A stretch of DNA of 9,982 nt from Planctomycetota bacterium. Its GTDB lineage: Bacteria; Planctomycetota; Planctomycetia; Isosphaerales; Isosphaeraceae. Shown piece by piece: positions 1 to 6,980 of the stretch. Each line of letters begins with the position of its first letter. Positions within the stretch are counted from its first letter, which is position 1. Both the position numbers and the translations under genes were made by a program. The notes under the pieces were generated by a model. That model was not told the DNA's origin. It searched no databases and saw only the letters and a program-made list of their open reading frames with translations. The DNA lies in contig JAJYDH010000214.1 in the NCBI GenBank assembly GCA_021777685.1, positions 1-9,982 of the forward strand, given 5' to 3'.

Positions 1-72
1 GGGTGGGTCGAGCCTCGGGCGAGCCCCACCATCCGAATGCGTGGTGGGGCTCGCTCGAGGCTCGACCCACCC
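1..72. repeat. 31-bp inverted repeat (long hairpin) upstream of the DUF1501 gene
   Basis: The arm at 1-31 is the reverse complement of the arm at 42-72 with a single mismatch, leaving a 10-nt loop (32-41). The hairpin ends 16 nt before the DUF1501 start codon, so it may terminate or attenuate a transcript coming from an upstream gene, or be a dispersed repeat that inserted between two genes. A 15-nt stretch identical to the end of the right arm (59-73) recurs at 9543-9557, which favours a dispersed repeat family. No U-tract follows the stem, so it is not a standard intrinsic terminator. Confidence 0.8.
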
Positions 73-88
73 TACGAGGACACCGATC

Positions 89-1528
89 ATGCTCGCGCCC
101 GACCCCTTGCTGAACATCACGCGACGGCATCTGTTCGGGCGTTGCGGGCTGGGGCTCGGCTCGATGGCGCTGGCGTCGTTGATCGGCGAGGGCCGGGCTC
201 ACGCCGCCGATTCGAACCCGCTGGCCGCCCGGCCCGGCCACTTCCCGGCGAGGGCGAAGAGCGTCATCTACCTGTTCATGGCCGGCGGGCCGAGCCAGTT
301 CGAGCTGTTCGAGCGGAAGCCGAAGCTCCAGGAATATCACGGCAAGCCGATCCCGGAATCGTTCGTGGCCGGCAAGCGGTTCGCCTTCATGAACACGTTC
401 TCGAAGGAGCGGCCGAAGCTCCTGGCGTCGAGCCGGAAGTTCGCCCGGCACGGCGAGAGCGGTTTCGCCGTCTCGGAATGCCTGCCGCACACGGCGGGCG
501 TGGTCGACGACCTGGCGTTCCTCCGCGCGGTCGTGACCGAGCCGATCAACCACGCCCCGGCCAAGCTGTTCGCCAACACCGGCTCGCAGCAGTTCGGCCG
601 GCCGAGCATGGGGTCGTGGGTGACTTACGGGATCGGTTCCGAGGCGGACGATCTGCCCGGCTTCGTCGTCCTCCAGTCGGGCCCGAGGGGCCCGCGAGGC
701 GGGGCGGTGAACTGGGGGAACGGGATGCTGCCCAGCTCGTATCAGGGGGTCCCGCTCCGCAACGGGGCCGAGCCGATCCTCGACCTCGCCAGCCCGCCGG
801 GGATCGACGGGCCTCGCCAGCGCCGGGCGCTCGACGCGATCCGCGACCTCAACGCCGAGCGGCTCGCCGCCACGGGAGACCCCGAGATCGAGGCGAGGAT
901 CGCCTCGTATGAGATGGCCTATCGGATGCAGGCGAGCGCCCCGAGGCTGATCGACCTGGCGGGCGAGTCGAGGGCGACGCTCGACCTCTACGGCGCCGAG
1001 CCGGGCAAGCCCTCGTTCGCGAATAACTGCCTTCTCGCCCGCAGGCTGGTCGAGCGGGGCGTGCGGTTCGTCCAGCTCTACCACACCAACTGGGACCACC
1101 ACGGCGGGCCGGGCGAGAACCTGGGCTCGGACCTCGACAAGGTCTGCCGCGAGGTCGACCGGGGGTGCGCGGGGCTGATCCGCGACCTCAAGGCCCGGGG
1201 CCTGCTCGACTCGACCCTGGTCGTCTGGGGCGGCGAGTTCGGCCGGACGCCGATGGGGGAGATCCGCGAGCAGGTGGGCCGGAACCATCACGTCGACGCT
1301 TTCACGATGTGGATGGCCGGCGGCGGGATCAAACCGGGCGTCTCGCTCGGCGAGACCGACGAGTTCGGCTTCGCGCCGGTCGAAGGGCGGGCCCACATCC
1401 ACGACGTCCAGGCCACCATCCTCCACCAGCTCGGCCTCGACCACACCCGGCTCACGTACCGGTCGCAGGGCCGGGATTTCCGGCTCACGGACGTCGAAGG
1501 GGAGGTCCTGAAGGGGCTGCTGGCCTGA
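89..1528 (+). CDS. DUF1501 domain protein with Tat signal peptide
   Basis: This encodes a 479-residue secreted protein of the DUF1501 family, which belongs to the alkaline-phosphatase/sulfatase-like superfamily and is greatly expanded in planctomycetes; its biochemical role is not established. The N-terminus has a twin-arginine motif (TRRHLF, residues 11-16), a hydrophobic stretch (about 19-32) and an AHA-A site near residue 39, indicating Tat export. Family signatures are FMAGGPSQFELFE (63-75), LYHTNWDHHGG (330-340), VVWGGEFGRTPMGE (378-391) and GRNHHVDAFTMWMAGGG (397-413). I chose the ATG at 89 because GAGGA lies 8 nt upstream and the signal peptide then begins correctly; an in-frame ATG at 41 lies inside the hairpin repeat and adds unrelated residues. 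In planctomycetes this family commonly follows a DUF1549/DUF1553 cytochrome-like gene, which would lie left of the window (inference). The protein looks intact. Confidence 0.93.
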   Translation: MLAPDPLLNITRRHLFGRCGLGLGSMALASLIGEGRAHAADSNPLAARPGHFPARAKSVIYLFMAGGPSQFELFERKPKLQEYHGKPIPESFVAGKRFAFMNTFSKERPKLLASSRKFARHGESGFAVSECLPHTAGVVDDLAFLRAVVTEPINHAPAKLFANTGSQQFGRPSMGSWVTYGIGSEADDLPGFVVLQSGPRGPRGGAVNWGNGMLPSSYQGVPLRNGAEPILDLASPPGIDGPRQRRALDAIRDLNAERLAATGDPEIEARIASYEMAYRMQASAPRLIDLAGESRATLDLYGAEPGKPSFANNCLLARRLVERGVRFVQLYHTNWDHHGGPGENLGSDLDKVCREVDRGCAGLIRDLKARGLLDSTLVVWGGEFGRTPMGEIREQVGRNHHVDAFTMWMAGGGIKPGVSLGETDEFGFAPVEGRAHIHDVQATILHQLGLDHTRLTYRSQGRDFRLTDVEGEVLKGLLA

Positions 1529-1595
1529 GCCGGATTTCGGTGAATCGCCGCCATCGGGTCCGATTCAAGATCACCCATTCAATAACTTCCTGTTT

Positions 1596-1712
1596 TGGAG
1601 TGCGGGAGCTTGCTCCCGCCTTGTCCCCGGGAGCTTGCTCCCGGCCGCGGACGTCCGACAGATCCGGGAGCAAGCTCCCTCCATGAAAGCGGGAGCAAGC
1701 TCCCGCACTCCA
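1596..1712. repeat. REP/BIME-like array of four GGGAGC(TT/AA)GCTCCC palindromes
   Basis: Four copies of a 14-nt near-palindrome with arms GGGAGC and GCTCCC occur at 1604-1617 and 1629-1642 (TT centre) and at 1666-1679 and 1691-1704 (AA centre). The second pair is therefore inverted relative to the first. The outermost units extend into a perfect 24-bp inverted repeat, 1596-1619 against 1689-1712. Each unit can fold alone or the whole array can fold as one nested stem. The layout resembles bacterial interspersed mosaic elements built from inverted REP units. No transposase is adjacent. Confidence 0.8.
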
Positions 1713-1760
1713 GAGAGTTCGCCGTGATTACGGGTTGTTATTGGATTGACGCTCCTTAAG

Positions 1761-1783
1761 ATCTGAGATTTTCGATCTCAGAT
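1761..1783 (-). terminator. Possible weak terminator hairpin after the operon
   Basis: A perfect 9-bp stem (1761-1769 with 1775-1783) with a 5-nt loop sits 57 nt beyond the stop codon of the last operon gene, in an unusually AT-rich patch. No U-run follows it on either strand, so it does not meet the intrinsic-terminator definition. It could be a processing or Rho-related 3' structure, or a chance palindrome. Confidence 0.3.
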
Positions 1784-1840
1784 TCAAGGGGCGGGTGCGA
1801 GAATCGACCGGAAGGCGTATGGGCCGGGGCCGGAGGACGT

Positions 1841-3790
1841 TCAGCCGTCCTCGGGCCCGCCGGCCGCCCCTCTCGCCCCTTTGAGGCGGTCGGGAAATCC
1901 CGGGTCGGAGAGCATCGCCTGGAGCCGTTCGAGGCTCACGGGCTTGACGAGGTGGTCGTCGAAGCCGACGCTCTTCGACTTCGAGAAGTCCTCCTCCTGG
2001 CCGTATCCGGTGAGGGCGACGAGGACCGGGCCGGACGGCCCCCACTCGTCTCGGAGGCGTTCGGCCACCTGATAGCCGTCCATCCCCGGCAGGCCGATGT
2101 CGAGCAGGATCATGTCGAAGGGCTCGGAGAGCGAGGCTTCGAGCGCCGAGGGGCCGTCGTGGGCGACTCGGGTCTCGTAGCCCCAGAGCATCAGGACCCG
2201 GGCGAGGCTCCGGGCCGAATCCCGGCTGTCGTCGACCACGAGGATCTTGAGGGGCCGGGCCGGGCGATGGGCGGCGGCCGAGGCCGGCTTCCGCCCACCT
2301 TCCGGCGAGGACGGGGGCCCCGAGGCCGGCAGACGGACGGTGAATTCGCTCCCCCGGCCGGGCCCCTCGCTGTCGGCCCGGATGCTCCCTCCGTGCAGCT
2401 TGACCAGGCTCTTGACCAGCGTGAGGCCGATCCCCAGCCCCCCCTGCGAGCGGTCGAGCGAGCGGACCTCCTGCGAGAACAGGTCGAAGACGCGCGGGAG
2501 CATCTCGGCGCTCAGGCCGATCCCGTTGTCGCGGACGCCGATGACCGCCTCGTCCCCCTCGCGCCGGGCGGTCAGCGAGATCCGGCCGCCTCGCTCGGTG
2601 TACTTGGCGGCGTTGTTGAGCAGGTTGGAGACGACCTGGGCGAGCCGGGTCGGGTCGCCCTCCAGCCAGACCGGGTCGGGGGGGAACGAGGTGGTCAGCT
2701 CGTGCCCCTCGGCCTCGATCAGCGGTCGGGAGGTCTCGATCGCTCGATTGAGGACCTCGGCGAGGTCGACGCCGACCATGCGGAGCTGGACGTTGCCCCG
2801 GGTGAACCGGGAGACGTCGAGCAGGTCGTCCAGGAGATGCGCCATGTGGCCGACCTGTCGGACGGCGATGTTGAGGGCCTCGTCGGTCGCGCGGACGTCG
2901 TCCCTGGCCAGGCGGATCGACTCCAGGGCGTTGGCGATCGGGGCCAGGGGGTTGCGCAGCTCGTGGGCGAGCATCGCCAGGAACTCGTCCTTGCGGCGGT
3001 CGGCGGCGGCCAGCTCCTCGGCCCGGCCGCGGAGGGTCTCCTCCAGCCGTCGGCGGTCGGTGACGTCGGAGACGATGCAGAGGCCCCCCTTCACGACGCC
3101 CCCGGAGTCGCGCAAGGGGTCGAAGGTGACGCGGAACCAGCGCCCGCCCAGGGTCAGCTCGGCGGCCTCTCGGCGGCCGGTGGCGAGCATCCGGCGGAAC
3201 GTCGAGCCGTCGGGGTCGGAGGAGACGGGCAGGACGTCGTGGATCGGCCGGCCGGTCAGGTCGTTCCACGACGTCTTCAGGATGCCTTCCATCGCCGCGT
3301 TGCTCTGCATGACCCGGCCGTCCCGGTCGAGCAGGACGACGCCGTCGCTGATGGCGTCGAACGTCACCTGCCATTGCCGGGTCGAGATGTGCGCCGCCTC
3401 CTCGGCCCGGCGGGCGCGGAGGAGGGCCTTGACGGTGGCGACCAACTCCAGGGGCTCCAGGACGTCGGTCAGGTAGCCGTCGGCCCCGCCTTCGAGCCCG
3501 TGAATCCGGTCCTCGATGTCGACGAAGGTCGAGGAGACGTGGAGCACGGGGATGGCGGCGGTGGACGGGTCCTCCTTGATCCTCCGGCAGACGTCGAACC
3601 CGCTGATGTCGGGCAGCTTGACGTCGAGGATGATGAGGACGGGGTTGTCGGCGGCGAGCCGCATCCCCTCGGCGCCCGTCTGGGCCTCGCGGATCGCGAA
3701 CCCGGCCCGGCGGAGGATCTTGGCGATCGAGTGCCGCTTGGCCTCGTCGTCGTCGACGATCAGGATGGTCTCAGGCGGCAGGCCGCTCAT
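1841..3790 (-). CDS. Soluble hybrid histidine kinase, REC-PAS-HisKA-HATPase-REC
   Basis: This is a 649-residue cytosolic hybrid sensor kinase with no membrane segments. Domains in order are: receiver 1 (about 8-125; acidic D13-D15, phospho-acceptor D56); PAS (about 139-245); HisKA with AHELRNP and phospho-accepting H276; HATPase_c (N-box around N389/N393, G1 DNGIG 421-425, G2 GLGIG 451-455); and receiver 2 (about 514-628; D520/D521, phospho-acceptor D564, T594, K616). Receiver 1 has D109 where the conserved lysine normally sits (YLTDVLEP), so its switching may be atypical, while receiver 2 is canonical. The ATG at 3790 overlaps the upstream gene's TGA as ATGA, implying translational coupling; the frame stays open further upstream, but only in the shadow of that gene. 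As the last operon gene it probably receives signal from the preceding kinase or the stressosome. The final phosphorelay target is not in the window. Confidence 0.93.
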   Translation of the reverse strand: MSGLPPETILIVDDDEAKRHSIAKILRRAGFAIREAQTGAEGMRLAADNPVLIILDVKLPDISGFDVCRRIKEDPSTAAIPVLHVSSTFVDIEDRIHGLEGGADGYLTDVLEPLELVATVKALLRARRAEEAAHISTRQWQVTFDAISDGVVLLDRDGRVMQSNAAMEGILKTSWNDLTGRPIHDVLPVSSDPDGSTFRRMLATGRREAAELTLGGRWFRVTFDPLRDSGGVVKGGLCIVSDVTDRRRLEETLRGRAEELAAADRRKDEFLAMLAHELRNPLAPIANALESIRLARDDVRATDEALNIAVRQVGHMAHLLDDLLDVSRFTRGNVQLRMVGVDLAEVLNRAIETSRPLIEAEGHELTTSFPPDPVWLEGDPTRLAQVVSNLLNNAAKYTERGGRISLTARREGDEAVIGVRDNGIGLSAEMLPRVFDLFSQEVRSLDRSQGGLGIGLTLVKSLVKLHGGSIRADSEGPGRGSEFTVRLPASGPPSSPEGGRKPASAAAHRPARPLKILVVDDSRDSARSLARVLMLWGYETRVAHDGPSALEASLSEPFDMILLDIGLPGMDGYQVAERLRDEWGPSGPVLVALTGYGQEEDFSKSKSVGFDDHLVKPVSLERLQAMLSDPGFPDRLKGARGAAGGPEDG

Positions 3791-5955
3791 GGCGCGACTC
3801 CCGGCCCGGAGGGGGCTAGACTCAGCCCGGCGCGGGCCAGGGCGTCGCGGATCGTCGCGAACGCCTCCTCGGCCGATCCGGGGGACTTGGATAGGATCGC
3901 GGCCGTCCCGGGGTCGAGCCGCCTCCTCTCGTCGGCGCCCAGGTCGGCCGCGGTGTTGATGATGACCGGGATTCGCCCCGTCGCCGGGTCCGACTTCAGC
4001 CGGTCGAGGACCTCGAAGCCGGTCATGTCCCCCATCACCAGGTCGAGGAAGATCACGTCGGGCCCGCATTCGGCCGCCAGCGCCAGGCCCTCCCGGCCGG
4101 CCGACGCCTCGACGATCGAGAACCGGCCGTGCGCGGCCAGGAGCCCCCGGAGGAGCCGACGGTCGGCCTCCTCATCGTCGATGATCAGGGCGGTCGGGGA
4201 CGTCCCGGGGCCCGCCAGCGAGTCGAGGCGCCCCAGGAGCCAGTCCCGGTCGATCGGCTTGAGCCGGAAGTCGGTCGCGCCGAGCGCCAGCGCCTGCTCC
4301 CGGCCGTCGACGACGGTCAGCACCAGGATCGGGATGTCGCCGGTCGACGCCTGCCCCTTGATCTCGGCGAGCAGGGACCAGCCGCTCTCGGCGTCCAGGA
4401 AGATGTCCAGGAGCACGGCGGCCGGCCGGACCCGCCGGAGGACCCGGCGGGCCTCGGCCAGCGTCCGGGCCGGCAGGATCTGGAAGCCGGTGCCCTCCAG
4501 GTACTTCTCGTAGAGCAGGAGGTCGACCGGGTCGTCCTCGACCACCAGCAGGGGGATGCGATCGTGGTCGAGCCGCCATCGGGCGTCGCCGGCGGCCTCC
4601 GCCTCGTCCGGGGCCCGATAGACCCGGGGGAGCACCGCGAAGAACGTCGAGCCGGCCCCCGGGTCGCTCCGGACCGAGACGCTCCCGCCGATCAGCTCCG
4701 CCAGCTTCCTCGACAGCGGGAGCCCCAGCCCGGTCCCCTTGACCCGCCTCTGGACCGGGCCTTCGACCTGGCTGAACTCCTCGAAGATCCGCCGACGGTC
4801 GTCCGGCTCGATACCGATCCCGGTGTCGGCCACCGAGAAGATCACCGTGTCGCCCGGCCCCTGCCGGGCCGACAGGACGATCTCCCCCCGCTCGGTGAAC
4901 TTGGCGGCGTTGGAGAGGAAGTTCCGGAGGATCTGCGCGACCTTGCCCTCGTCGGTCTGGAGGGTCGCGATCCCCTCGGGCGGCTCGATCCTGAGCGCGA
5001 CCGGCCCCTGGCCCAGGAGCGGCCCGGTCGTCCCCCGGAGGGACTCGAACAGGCCGGCGACCTCGAACGATTCGACCCGGATGACCGCCTTGCCGGCCTC
5101 GACCTTGGCCAGGTCGAGCAGGTCGTTGACCAGCCCCGCCAGCCCCTCGGCCGCCTTGCGGATGAAGCCGATCTCCTTCTCCTGCTCGGGGCTTAGCCCG
5201 CCGCTGCCGTCCAGGAGGAAGCCGCACATGCTCAGGATCGTGTTCAAAGGGGAGCGGAACTCGTGGCTCATGTTGGACAGGTAGCGCGACTTCAGCTCGG
5301 AGATCTTCCGCAACTCCTTGGCGTTCTCGTCCAGCTCCGAATAGAGGGCGACCACCCCCCGGTCGGTCGCCTCCAGCTCGCGGTTGTGCAGCTCGGAGAC
5401 CTCATTGTGGCGATCGCGCAACTCCTGGAGGGCCCGGAGCAGTTCCTGGTTCTGGACCTGCAACTCGTCCAGGAGCCCCTGGGGCGACTGCTGCGCCAGC
5501 TCGTTCGAGATCCTCGCCAGTTCCTGGGGGGTCAGGGGCGCCGACCGCCTGGGCAGGTCCTTGACCATCGTGACGGTGGCCCCGCCCTCGGTCGATTCGA
5601 TGTCGAACTGGTCCATCAGCCGACGGGCGCCGAGGATGCCGACCCCCAGGCCGGTCGGCGAGTCGTACCGGCCGTCGAGGATCGCCCCCAGGACCTTGAT
5701 CCCCTGCCCTCGCTGGCGGACCTGGATCTGGAACCCCGACGGCGGGCCGGTCTTGACCTGGAACTCCACCTTGCCGCCCCCGGCGTACTGGTAGGCGTTC
5801 CGGGCGATCTCCGAGACCGCCGTGGCGATCCGGGTCTGGTCCAGCGGGGCGAACCCGAGCAGGCCGGCGATCTGCCGGGCCCGCTGCCGGGCCAGGACGA
5901 CGTCGGGCTCCAGGCGGATCTCGATCGTCAGGAGCGGGAGTTTCATCGCCGGCAT
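3787..5955 (-). CDS. RsbT-like ATPase fused to hybrid histidine kinase with two receivers
   Basis: This is a 722-residue soluble protein. Residues about 5-133 form an RsbT/anti-sigma type GHKL ATPase domain (N-box SEIARNAYQYA, 48-58; G2-like GLGVGILGARRL, 102-113). A coiled-coil-like linker (about 142-225) leads to HisKA (NMSHEFRSPLNT, H231) and HATPase_c (N349, G1 DTGIG 377-381, G2 GTGLGL 407-412). Receiver 1 has D517, T547 and K566; receiver 2 has D593/D594, D638, T668 and K690. There is no PAS or transmembrane sensor, so the RsbT-like domain is probably the input module, perhaps docking to the stressosome (inference). Its G1 box reads QRGQG (81-85), with Gln in place of the adenine-contacting Asp, so ATP binding there is doubtful. 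ATG 5955 is chosen because a GGAGG lies 7 nt upstream; ATG 5946 (ATGA overlap with the previous stop, 719 residues) is a real alternative. It overlaps genes on both sides. Confidence 0.92.
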   Translation of the reverse strand: MPAMKLPLLTIEIRLEPDVVLARQRARQIAGLLGFAPLDQTRIATAVSEIARNAYQYAGGGKVEFQVKTGPPSGFQIQVRQRGQGIKVLGAILDGRYDSPTGLGVGILGARRLMDQFDIESTEGGATVTMVKDLPRRSAPLTPQELARISNELAQQSPQGLLDELQVQNQELLRALQELRDRHNEVSELHNRELEATDRGVVALYSELDENAKELRKISELKSRYLSNMSHEFRSPLNTILSMCGFLLDGSGGLSPEQEKEIGFIRKAAEGLAGLVNDLLDLAKVEAGKAVIRVESFEVAGLFESLRGTTGPLLGQGPVALRIEPPEGIATLQTDEGKVAQILRNFLSNAAKFTERGEIVLSARQGPGDTVIFSVADTGIGIEPDDRRRIFEEFSQVEGPVQRRVKGTGLGLPLSRKLAELIGGSVSVRSDPGAGSTFFAVLPRVYRAPDEAEAAGDARWRLDHDRIPLLVVEDDPVDLLLYEKYLEGTGFQILPARTLAEARRVLRRVRPAAVLLDIFLDAESGWSLLAEIKGQASTGDIPILVLTVVDGREQALALGATDFRLKPIDRDWLLGRLDSLAGPGTSPTALIIDDEEADRRLLRGLLAAHGRFSIVEASAGREGLALAAECGPDVIFLDLVMGDMTGFEVLDRLKSDPATGRIPVIINTAADLGADERRRLDPGTAAILSKSPGSAEEAFATIRDALARAGLSLAPSGPGVAP

Positions 5956-6980
5956 TCGCCCCCCTCCCGGGCCGCGACCACCGTGACATCATCCCTGATC
6001 CGCCGGAAGTCGCGATAGAGCGTGCCGGCGACCAGCCCGGGGTGGCTCGCCGCCAGGCCGGGATAGCGGTCCAGGTTCCACTGGCTGCCCAGGCCGTCGG
6101 AGTGCATGACCAGCAGCGAGCCGGGGGACCAGGGATAGACGAACTCCTGGATCTTGCGAATCGTGTGCCCCACGGTGCCGTTGTGCGAGACCAGGCTGGT
6201 GCTCCGCTCCCCGGGGGCCCCGAGGATCGCGCCGGCGATGTTGCCCACCCCGGCGAACTGGACCTCGCCGCGGTCGAAGTCGACCCGCGAGACGGCCAGG
6301 GCCGCCCCTCGGGTGCTCCGGAGGGCGTTGTGGGCCGACTTGATGATCTCCGTCGGCGCGAGCGAGGACAGCTCGCCGAAGACGAGGATCGCCTCCCGGG
6401 CGGCCTCCGCCGCCTGCGGGCCGTGCCCCAGGCCGTCGACCACGAAGACGAGGGACCGGCCGGGCAGTTGCTCGATCGCCCAGCCGTCGCCGCAGACTTC
6501 CTCGCCGGCCAGCGGGAGGCTCACCGCCCCGAACTCCAGCCCCGGCCCAGGCGCGTCGACCGGGGGCTTCGAAGGCCAGAGCCGGGCCATCGTCACCGTC
6601 CCGACCCCGGGCAGGGAATGGACGTTGAACTCGTCGGAGAGGCGGCCGATCGCCCCCAGCCCCGTCCCGGGCGAGCCGGCGGTCGAGTAGCCGTCGGCCA
6701 GGCAGCGGTCGACGTCGACCATCCCCGGCCCCCGGTCGACGGAGAGGATCTCCACCCCGCCGACCGTCCCGGATTCGACGCCCTGGATGACGAGCCCGCC
6801 GCCCTGGGCGTGCTTCCAGAGGTTGGTCGCCGCCTCGGTGGCGACGATCGCCACCCGGCCCGCGCCGGTCTCGTCGAAGCCGAGCCGGCCGGCCATCGCC
6901 GCCGCCGCCCGGCGGGCCTCGCCGGTCATGCTGGAGTCGTCGATCGCCAGGACGATGGGCCGGCCCGAGGTCGTGATCAC
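5943..6980 (-). CDS. RsbT-like ATPase fused to RsbX/SpoIIE-type PP2C phosphatase
   Basis: This is a 345-residue cytosolic protein. The N-terminal half (about 8-135) is an RsbT/RsbW-family ATPase domain with N-box E49/N53 (EAATN) and an intact G1 box DRGPG (82-86), followed by a glycine-rich GSPGTGLGAIGRL (102-114). The C-terminal half (about 148-337) is a SpoIIE/PP2C-type phosphatase with metal-ligand motifs GDGW (D165), VVDGLGHG (D182), HSDGLG (D295) and RDDVTVV (D330/D331). In stressosome systems RsbX removes phosphate from RsbR and RsbS, and that is the likely job of the C-terminal half. The fusion puts a kinase-like and a phosphatase domain in one chain. The start is GTG: its last two bases plus the next A form the stop of rsbT (GTGA, 4-nt overlap), with GAGG 5 nt upstream; no ATG fits before the ATPase domain. 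Architectures of this kind are often annotated as ATP-binding SpoIIE family protein phosphatase. Confidence 0.9.
   Translation of the reverse strand: MITTSGRPIVLAIDDSSMTGEARRAAAAMAGRLGFDETGAGRVAIVATEAATNLWKHAQGGGLVIQGVESGTVGGVEILSVDRGPGMVDVDRCLADGYSTAGSPGTGLGAIGRLSDEFNVHSLPGVGTVTMARLWPSKPPVDAPGPGLEFGAVSLPLAGEEVCGDGWAIEQLPGRSLVFVVDGLGHGPQAAEAAREAILVFGELSSLAPTEIIKSAHNALRSTRGAALAVSRVDFDRGEVQFAGVGNIAGAILGAPGERSTSLVSHNGTVGHTIRKIQEFVYPWSPGSLLVMHSDGLGSQWNLDRYPGLAASHPGLVAGTLYRDFRRIRDDVTVVAAREGGECRR

Larger units (their letters stand above)
1529..1840. other. Convergent intergenic region, 312 nt
   Basis: This lies between the ends of two convergent genes, the DUF1501 gene on plus and the second hybrid kinase on minus. 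I see no credible gene in it. It holds the four-unit GGGAGC palindrome array (1596-1712) and a small AT-rich hairpin (1761-1783). Transcription from both sides must end here, so the array is a candidate bidirectional terminator or RNA 3'-end stabiliser. That role is inferred from position only. Confidence 0.7.

Noticed and set aside
1596..1712. CRISPR array
   Set aside because: The units are short palindromes in inverted orientation with unequal spacers of 11 to 23 nt, and there are no cas genes.
1761..1783. Confident Rho-independent terminator
   Set aside because: The stem is good but no U-tract follows on either strand, so only a low-confidence entry is kept.
3791..4069. N-terminal extension of the terminal hybrid kinase
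   Set aside because: The extra 93 residues lie over the receiver domain of the upstream kinase in another frame and have no domain character. The receiver begins naturally at ATG 3790 with an ATGA junction.
1952..4513. Very long plus-strand open frame opposite the two hybrid kinases
   Set aside because: Its translation is low-complexity, rich in Gly, Asp, Val, Arg and Gln, with no domain, and it lies antisense to kinases whose motifs are intact. It is a product of GC-rich codon bias.
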